A DNA stretch of 36,274 bases, from NCBI GenBank assembly GCA_021772025.1, contig JAETNT010000041.1, positions 1 through 36,274 on the forward strand, in the 5' to 3' direction. A model generated the notes under the pieces. That model saw only the letters and a list, made by a program, of their open reading frames with translations. It did not search any database and was not told where the DNA came from. The stretch is from Enterocloster bolteae (lineage in GTDB: Bacteria; Bacillota; Clostridia; Lachnospirales; Lachnospiraceae). A program made the position numbers and the translations under genes. Below are positions 31,516 through 36,274 of this stretch, one piece after another (within the stretch, counting starts at the first letter, position 1; every line of letters begins with the position of its first letter).

Positions 31516-32391
31516 ATGAAAAAAACAATAAAATGGACATTGATTCCGGTGCTCTTGATAATTGCCGTTGTCCTGCTGGCCTCCAGTATGGTGACCACGA
31601 CAGCCAGAGAATATAAACTGATAACCCAGTTTGGAAAAGTGGTGCGGATCAGTTCCGAGCCCGGACTGAGCTTTAAAATTCCCTTTATTCAGGAGGTGCA
31701 GAGCGTTCCGAAATATAAGATGATTTCCGACCTGGTGCCCAGCGATGTTACCACCAAGGATAAAAAGGTTATGACTGTAGACAGCTTTGTTATCTGGGAC
31801 ATTGCGGATCCGTTAAAATATCTGACTACATTAAACGCCAATAAAGAAAACGCTGAGGTCCGTATCGGCAACGTGGTTTATAATTCTATTAAAAATGTGC
31901 TGGCCGCCACTAACCAGGAAGACATTATTACCGGCCGCGACGGCAAGCTGGCTCTGACCATCACAGAAAATATCGGAGGAGCTTTGGACAGCTATGGTAT
32001 CCGCATCTATGCGGTAGAAACCAAAAAGCTGGATCTGCCGGATTCCAATAAAGAGAGCGTATATGCCCGAATGATTTCCGAGAGGAACAATATTGCAGCC
32101 GGCTATAAGGCGGACGGCGAATATGAATCCAGGCTGATTATGAATAAGACTGACCGTACGGTAAGGGAGACCATTGCCAAGGCTGATGCAGATGCAGAAA
32201 AGATTAAAGCCGAGGGAGAGGCTGAGTATATGCGGATCCTGTCTGAAGCTTATAATGACGAGTCCAAGGCGGATTTTTATAACTTTGTCCGTTCTTTGGA
32301 TGCCCTGAAGGCTTCCTTGACCGGACAGAATAAGACGATTGTTCTGGATTCCCGCAGCGAACTGGCCCGGATTTTAAACGGAGGATTTTAA
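31516..32391 (+). CDS. hflC: HflC-like SPFH/prohibitin family protein
   Basis: A 291-residue partner of HflK. It has an N-terminal membrane anchor (WTLIPVLLIIAVVLLASSMV) and an SPFH domain (REYKLITQFGKVVRISSEPG, SFKIPFIQEVQSVPKYK, DSFVIWDIADPLKYL), then an Ala/Glu/Lys coiled coil including KADADAEKIKAEGEAEYMRI, the classic HflC end. ATG 31516 is chosen because GGAGG lies 8 bases before it; ATG 31501, two bases after the hflK stop, is in frame but poorly placed. It presumably forms a membrane complex with HflK. Target protease and role in this organism are inferred. Confidence 0.9.
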   Translation: MKKTIKWTLIPVLLIIAVVLLASSMVTTTAREYKLITQFGKVVRISSEPGLSFKIPFIQEVQSVPKYKMISDLVPSDVTTKDKKVMTVDSFVIWDIADPLKYLTTLNANKENAEVRIGNVVYNSIKNVLAATNQEDIITGRDGKLALTITENIGGALDSYGIRIYAVETKKLDLPDSNKESVYARMISERNNIAAGYKADGEYESRLIMNKTDRTVRETIAKADADAEKIKAEGEAEYMRILSEAYNDESKADFYNFVRSLDALKASLTGQNKTIVLDSRSELARILNGGF

Positions 32392-32428
32392 GCGGAAATT
32401 AATTTTTCTGGATTTTAGCGCGTTGATG

Positions 32429-32461
32429 TGCTATACTGTTGGGCAAGCAGTGTGCTTGCCC
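32429..32461 (+). promoter_or_regulatory. ior operon promoter overlapped by a perfect inverted repeat
   Basis: An extended -10 TGCTATACT (32429-32437), with no convincing -35, predicts a start near 32444. A 9-bp perfect inverted repeat (GGGCAAGCA 32441-32449, TGCTTGCCC 32453-32461, 3-base centre) covers that position. It could be a repressor operator or a 5' mRNA hairpin. No T-tract follows, so it is not a terminator. Confidence 0.55.
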
Positions 32462-32489
32462 CAGAAACCTGCAAAGGAGGAACCTGAAA

Positions 32490-34229
32490 TTGAGTGAGAA
32501 GAAGATTATGTTAGGAAATGAAGCCTATGCCAGAGGCGCATGGGAAGCAGGCGTGAAAGTATCCGCCGCTTATCCCGGCACTCCCAGCACGGAGATTAGT
32601 GAGAATTTGGCCAAATACGACGAAGTTTACGCCGAATGGTCCCCCAATGAAAAAGTAGCTGCTGAGGTAGCTATCGGCGCATCTATCAGCGGAGTCCGTG
32701 CCTTAGCCTCTATGAAGCATGTAGGCTTAAACGTAGCGGCGGATCCCCTGTATACGGCTGCATATACCGGAGTGGGAGGCGGCTTAGTGCTGATTGTGGC
32801 CGACGACCCGGGTATGTACAGCTCTCAAAATGAGCAGGATACCCGGATGATTGGCCGCGCCGCCAATGTGCCGGTATTAGAACCTTCCGACAGCCAGGAG
32901 GCCAAGGATTTTGTTAAGTTGGCTTATGAGATCAGCGAGAAGTATGATACCCCGGTAATCGTCCGCAGCACCACCAGGCTGTCTCATTCTCAGGGGGTGG
33001 TAACCCTGGAGGATCGGGTGGTCCCTGAGGATAAGCCCTATGAGAGAAATCCGGCTAAGTATGTGATGATGCCCGGCAACGCCAAAGGCCGCCATCTGGT
33101 TGTAGAGGCCAGAATGAAGAAGCTTTCGGAGGACGCTTCCTCTCTGCCTGTCAACCGGGCGGAGTATCAGGATCTGTCCGTAGGATTTATTACCAGCGGA
33201 ATTCCCTACCAGTACGTAAAGGAGGCAATGCCCAAGGCATCTGTATTAAAGCTGGGAATGGTCCATCCTCTTCCCAGAAAGCTTATTGAAGAATTTGCCT
33301 CCAAGGTAGACAAGCTTTATATTTTTGAGGAATTAGAGCCGGTATTTGAAGAACAAATAAAGTCCTGGGGAATTAAGGCCCAGGGAAAGGAAATTTTCTC
33401 CCTTCAGGGCGAGTACAGCGCCAACTTAATCCGTACCCGGGTGCTGGGTGAGACCATTGAGGCAGCCAAAGCCGCCAAGGTTCCGGCAAGACCGCCGATT
33501 CTTTGTCCCGGATGTCCCCACAGAAGCGTGTACTCTGTATTAAACCGCCTGAAAATTCACGCTGCCGGAGATATTGGCTGCTATACTTTAGGCGCGGTAG
33601 CTCCCTTAAATGTTGTGGATACCACCATCTGCATGGGAGCCAGCATTTCCTCTTTACACGGTATGGAAAAGGCAAAAGGAAGAGAGTATATTAAGAACTG
33701 GGTAGCCGTTATCGGGGATTCTACGTTTTTACATACAGGAATCAATTCTTTGATGAATATGGTTTATAACAAATCCGCCGGAACCGTGATGATTTTGGAC
33801 AATTCCACCACCGGTATGACCGGCCATCAGGATCACGCCGCTACCGGTAAGACATTAAAGGGCGAAACTACCTATGCCATCAGTCTCTATCACCTGTGTA
33901 AAGCCATGGGGATCGAACATGTATACGAGGTGAATGCCTTTGATACGGATGCTTTGGCGGAAATTGTGAAAAGGGAAACGGCAAGAGATCAGGTTTCGGT
34001 TATCATCACCAAGTCTCCCTGCGTTTTGTTAAAGGGAGTGACCTTTGAGAATAAGTGCCGGGAGATTTCCGACAAGTGCAGAAAATGCGGACAGTGCCTA
34101 AAGCCCGGCTGCCCTGCACTGACTAAAAATGCAGACGGCACCATCAAAATCAACGCTGCTATGTGCAACGGCTGCGGCCTGTGCAGGAAGCTGTGTAAGT
34201 TTGATGCCATTGAGGAGGTAAAAGCGTGA
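32490..34229 (+). CDS. iorA: Indolepyruvate:ferredoxin oxidoreductase, alpha subunit
   Basis: A 579-residue subunit of the enzyme that oxidatively decarboxylates aryl pyruvates (from Trp, Phe, Tyr transamination) to aryl-CoA with ferredoxin as acceptor. Domains in order: pyruvate-ferredoxin oxidoreductase N-terminal region (AAYPGTPSTEI, WSPNEKVAAEVAIGAS), a middle transketolase-like region, a thiamine-diphosphate domain (CPGCPHRSVYSVL, AAGDIGCYTLGAVAPL, AVIGDSTFLHTGINSL), and a C-terminal 2x[4Fe-4S] ferredoxin domain (CRKCGQCLKPGCPAL, CNGCGLCRKLC). TTG 32490 is chosen because AAAGGAGG lies 9 bases upstream; an earlier TTG at 32439 lies in the inverted repeat. The beta subunit follows with a one-base overlap. 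Confidence 0.96.
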   Translation: MSEKKIMLGNEAYARGAWEAGVKVSAAYPGTPSTEISENLAKYDEVYAEWSPNEKVAAEVAIGASISGVRALASMKHVGLNVAADPLYTAAYTGVGGGLVLIVADDPGMYSSQNEQDTRMIGRAANVPVLEPSDSQEAKDFVKLAYEISEKYDTPVIVRSTTRLSHSQGVVTLEDRVVPEDKPYERNPAKYVMMPGNAKGRHLVVEARMKKLSEDASSLPVNRAEYQDLSVGFITSGIPYQYVKEAMPKASVLKLGMVHPLPRKLIEEFASKVDKLYIFEELEPVFEEQIKSWGIKAQGKEIFSLQGEYSANLIRTRVLGETIEAAKAAKVPARPPILCPGCPHRSVYSVLNRLKIHAAGDIGCYTLGAVAPLNVVDTTICMGASISSLHGMEKAKGREYIKNWVAVIGDSTFLHTGINSLMNMVYNKSAGTVMILDNSTTGMTGHQDHAATGKTLKGETTYAISLYHLCKAMGIEHVYEVNAFDTDALAEIVKRETARDQVSVIITKSPCVLLKGVTFENKCREISDKCRKCGQCLKPGCPALTKNADGTIKINAAMCNGCGLCRKLCKFDAIEEVKA

Positions 34230-34795
34230 TGACAAAGAATATTATGATTGTAGGCGTAGGCGGTCAGGGGACTCTGCTTACCAGCCGGATTTTAGGCGGC
34301 ATCGCTACAGCAGGCGGATATGATGTAAAACTTTCTGAGGTGCACGGCATGGCCCAGAGAGGCGGCAGCGTGGTTACCTTTGTCCGTTATGGCGAAGAAG
34401 TGGCAGAACCCATTGTAGAGGAAGGCCAGGCGGATGTGCTTATCGCTTTCGAGCGGCTGGAAGCCCTGCGCTATATTCAGTTTTTAAAACCTGAAGGGGT
34501 TATTGTAGTAAATGATGAGCGAATTGATCCCATTACGGTGGTAACCGGCGCGGCGGAGTACCCGGAAGGAATATTAGACACTTTAAGAAAGGGATACACG
34601 GTCTATTCCGTAGAAGCCGGAAAAAGGGCGGCAGAGCTGGGCAACAGCCGTACTTTTAATGTTATTGTGCTGGGGGTTGCCGCAAAACACATGGATTTTG
34701 CTAAGGAGCAGTGGCTGGAGGTTATTGAAAAGACGGTTCCGCCCAAAACGGTAGAACTAAATAAAAAAGCATTTTTGCTGGGATATGAAATGTAA
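34229..34795 (+). CDS. iorB: Indolepyruvate:ferredoxin oxidoreductase, beta subunit
   Basis: A 188-residue gamma-type 2-oxoacid oxidoreductase domain protein, the small partner of IorA. Marks: NIMIVGVGGQGTLLTSRILG, KLSEVHGMAQRGGSVVTFVR and EALRYIQFLKPEGVIVVND. Start ATG 34229 overlaps the iorA stop by one base; a GTG at 34226 is closer to the AGGAGG (34213-34218) and equally possible. Together the subunits link aromatic amino-acid breakdown to reduced ferredoxin. The two aminotransferases at the left end of the window could supply aryl pyruvates, but that is speculative. Confidence 0.95.
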   Translation: MTKNIMIVGVGGQGTLLTSRILGGIATAGGYDVKLSEVHGMAQRGGSVVTFVRYGEEVAEPIVEEGQADVLIAFERLEALRYIQFLKPEGVIVVNDERIDPITVVTGAAEYPEGILDTLRKGYTVYSVEAGKRAAELGNSRTFNVIVLGVAAKHMDFAKEQWLEVIEKTVPPKTVELNKKAFLLGYEM

Positions 34796-34856
34796 TGTTG
34801 GAAGTAAAAAGAACATGTAATTGATTCAATTTGCACTTCCTCATTTCAATAAGGGC

Positions 34857-34963
34857 AGCGCCGCACGGAAAGCTTTATTTCCGCGAGCAACGAGCCAAGC
34901 GGGCATGCTTGCATGCACATTTGGCGACTGCAGCGGGGTTTCTGACTTCCGGCGGCGCTTTTT
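34857..34963 (+). terminator. Terminator of the ior operon with a repeat in its loop
   Basis: Arms AGCGCCGC-A-CGGAA (34857-34870) and TTCCG-GCGGCGCT (34947-34959) pair over 13 bp with one bulged A, followed by TTTTT. The loop is about 76 bases and holds the 61-bp repeat at 34875-34935. An inner CGGAAA/TTTCCG hairpin (34866-34882) competes. It separates convergent iorB and the glycosyltransferase. Confidence 0.65.
34875..34935 (+). repeat. 61-bp intergenic repeat, copy 1
   Basis: It begins TTATTTCCGCGAGCAACGAG and ends TTTGGCGACTGCAGCG, with a GCATGC-TT-GCATGC palindromic core. It matches copy 2 at 36159-36219 in the same orientation with 58 of 61 bases identical (by direct reading). Confidence 0.9.
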
Positions 34964-34964
34964 C

Positions 34965-36044
34965 TCATCTTTTCATGGCTCTCAGACGATCTTTTGCCGG
35001 TTCATAGCCGTCTTTTGCCGCCATGCGGTAATACTTCACCGCCGCCTCTGTCTGCCCCGATACTTCATACCAGGTGCCCAGATTATAGGCGGCCTTGAAG
35101 GAGCCGGTTCCCACTACGCCTCCAAGCTCAGGCCGATCCCCCAGCTTGAGACATCGCAGGTAACAACTCTCAATGCGGGGAAGCAGGTCTATATACCGGG
35201 CTACATCCGATAGAACCCGTTTCATATAAAAGAGACCGGAGACAAAACAAAAGTCCGGCCAAGAACCAAGATTTGCGTCTTCCCGTTCCACGATTACAGC
35301 GGCCTCGTCCAAATACTGGGGAGCGTCCAGATCCAGAAGCGTATAAAGATAGAGAACCGTTCCCTCTGCCCGATAAGTTTCCTCCGGATGGGCCAGCCGG
35401 TAAAAATTGCGGAAGTATTTAAGGCTTTCCTCCAGCCGTTTCAGATTTCTCAGAGTGGAAGCCAGCTGAAAATGATAGTATCCGTCCCGGGGATGCTCAT
35501 TTACTGCTTTCCTTAAGTAGGGAAGATTCCGCTCTCCCTTATCCTCATAAAGATATCCGTCATGATCTGCGGCCAACGGAAGAATATAGCATGGATAATC
35601 TCCTTCCGGCTGCTCATGGATAATCCCGCTGTATCTTACCCCTTTGGGCAAAATTCTGGGGAGGACGGACATACTCTGGCTGATTCCTCCCTGATCCCGG
35701 TAAGAATCATATCGGGTGATTCCGCCAAGCCACATTCCGCTTCGGCTTTTCAGAAGCCTTTCCAGGTCTTTTCGCCGACATGGCCGCAAGGTTTCGTCGG
35801 CATCCAGGATTAGGTTCCAGTCGGCATCGGACTGCTCCAGAGCAAAATTGCGGGCAGCGGAAAAATCGTTGTTCCACGAAAAGTTTACTATCTTTGCCCC
35901 CATTTCGGCGGCGATTTCCAGAGTTTTGTCTGTGGAGCCGGTGTCTGCAATAATGATCTCATCCACCAGCCCTCTGGCCGCTTTCAGGCATCTCATTAAA
36001 GACCGCTCCTCATTTTTTACAATCATCACCAGATTAAACTTCAT
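34965..36044 (-). CDS. Family 2 glycosyltransferase with TPR-like C-terminal half
   Basis: A 359-residue cytosolic or peripheral glycosyltransferase with a GT-A fold. N-terminal MKFNLVMIVKNEERSLMRCL, DEIIIADTGSTDKT and the DxD-type LILDADETLRP bind the nucleotide sugar. Residues from about 200 on look like helical repeats (YYHFQLASTLRNLKRLEESL, AAYNLGTWYEVSGQTEAAVK), a layout known in SunS-type and surface-glycan transferases. Start ATG 36044 has AAAGGAT 7 bases before it. An in-frame start at 36083 lies upstream of the predicted transcription start, so I exclude it. Neighbouring glycan genes are not visible, so the acceptor is unknown. Confidence 0.9.
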   Translation of the reverse strand: MKFNLVMIVKNEERSLMRCLKAARGLVDEIIIADTGSTDKTLEIAAEMGAKIVNFSWNNDFSAARNFALEQSDADWNLILDADETLRPCRRKDLERLLKSRSGMWLGGITRYDSYRDQGGISQSMSVLPRILPKGVRYSGIIHEQPEGDYPCYILPLAADHDGYLYEDKGERNLPYLRKAVNEHPRDGYYHFQLASTLRNLKRLEESLKYFRNFYRLAHPEETYRAEGTVLYLYTLLDLDAPQYLDEAAVIVEREDANLGSWPDFCFVSGLFYMKRVLSDVARYIDLLPRIESCYLRCLKLGDRPELGGVVGTGSFKAAYNLGTWYEVSGQTEAAVKYYRMAAKDGYEPAKDRLRAMKR

Positions 36045-36084
36045 AAAATATCCTTTCCCGGTTTTTTTAGAATGTACTGCCATA

Positions 36085-36112
36085 ATTTTACTACGATTCT
36101 TTTTTTCGTCAA
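36085..36112 (-). promoter_or_regulatory. Promoter of the glycosyltransferase gene
   Basis: On the minus strand TTGACG (36112-36107), a 16-base spacer and TAAAAT (36090-36085) give a start near 36078, about 34 bases before the ATG at 36044. Confidence 0.7.
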
Positions 36113-36120
36113 GTGAAATG

Positions 36121-36134
36121 TGGAAACGCTTGCT
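36121..36134. promoter_or_regulatory. cre-like site (CcpA) upstream of the glycosyltransferase promoter
   Basis: TGGAAACGCTTGCT fits the Firmicute cre pattern TGWAARCGYTWNCW at 13 of 14 positions. It lies about 43-56 bases before the predicted glycosyltransferase start, a position from which CcpA can activate. Binding is inferred. Confidence 0.45.
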
Positions 36135-36158
36135 GTTAAAGTCCGGGGAACCGGCCGG

Positions 36159-36219
36159 TTATTTCCGCGAGCAACGAGCCAAGTGGGCATGCTCGCATGC
36201 ACATTTGGCGACTGCCGCG
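36159..36219 (+). repeat. 61-bp intergenic repeat, copy 2
   Basis: Same unit as 34875-34935, with a GCATGC-TC-GCATGC core. After it, GAGGGTCAAATACCCCGC and CTGCTCTGCAGCGCTGCAAG continue to the window edge as more hairpin-forming sequence, so the complete element probably extends beyond 36274. No gene is seen in 36135-36274. Confidence 0.85.
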
Positions 36220-36274
36220 AGGGTCAAATACCCCGCTGCTCTGCAGCGCTGCAAGCTTGATGCCCCGTTGCTTG

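Noticed and set aside
34821..35213. 130-codon plus-strand ORF after iorB
   Set aside because: It runs through the terminator and repeat and then antisense to the glycosyltransferase; no ribosome site or family match.
1..36274. Prophage, integrated plasmid or toxin-antitoxin/defence island
   Set aside because: No integrase, transposase, phage structural gene, attachment site or recognised defence pair was seen.

Overview
The window looks like chromosomal DNA from an anaerobic clostridial Firmicute, most likely a gut Lachnospiraceae. The evidence is moderate GC, strong AGGAGG-type ribosome sites, ATP-type PEP carboxykinase, indolepyruvate:ferredoxin oxidoreductase, a sporulation-type AI-2E/YtvI permease, CUT1 sugar import without a local ATPase, and families of short structured repeats between genes. 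No rRNA, tRNA, CRISPR array, phage or transposase gene was seen. The genus is not resolved.

Left part (1-6720): the 3' part of a Wzy-like polysaccharide polymerase cut by the window edge, a stand-alone glucose-type PTS IIA protein, a MITE-like repeat, two translationally coupled PLP aminotransferases (the second HisC-like), an AI-2E/YtvI-type permease, a MATE exporter, and a DUF523 gene reduced to 53 codons by an in-frame deletion.

Next block (6720-15990): a same-strand cell-envelope set (L,D-transpeptidase with a Pro-rich repeat tail, D,D-carboxypeptidase, LCP ligase) runs straight into an oxidative-stress/DNA-repair set (Bcp peroxiredoxin, YaaA, and a large fusion of an EndoQ-like PHP endonuclease with a UvrD-type helicase). 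The carboxypeptidase can make the tetrapeptide donors that L,D-transpeptidases use. Bcp, YaaA and the nuclease-helicase plausibly act on peroxide and its damage to DNA.

Sugar locus (15987-26306): a LacI-family regulator on the minus strand faces, across a regulatory region, an operon for a lipoprotein sugar-binding protein, two CUT1 permeases, a GH31 glucosidase and two tandem GH13 oligo-glucosidases. This is a complete import-and-hydrolyse pathway for alpha-glucan oligosaccharides, except for the shared ATPase, which must be encoded elsewhere. A metallophosphoesterase follows.

Scar (27181-28237): a LacI-type regulator and an iron-containing alcohol dehydrogenase, once divergent, have both lost their 5' halves and are joined head to head.

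Right part (28314-36274): pckA on the minus strand; hflK-hflC; iorA-iorB; and a minus-strand family 2 glycosyltransferase bracketed by two direct copies of a 61-bp repeat (58/61 identical). One copy sits in the loop of a terminator hairpin; the other lies beside a cre-like site upstream of the glycosyltransferase promoter.

The most notable items are the EndoQ-UvrD fusion coupled to yaaA, the DUF523 deletion at a short repeat, the double-truncation scar, and the repeat families. None of these was tested computationally here.
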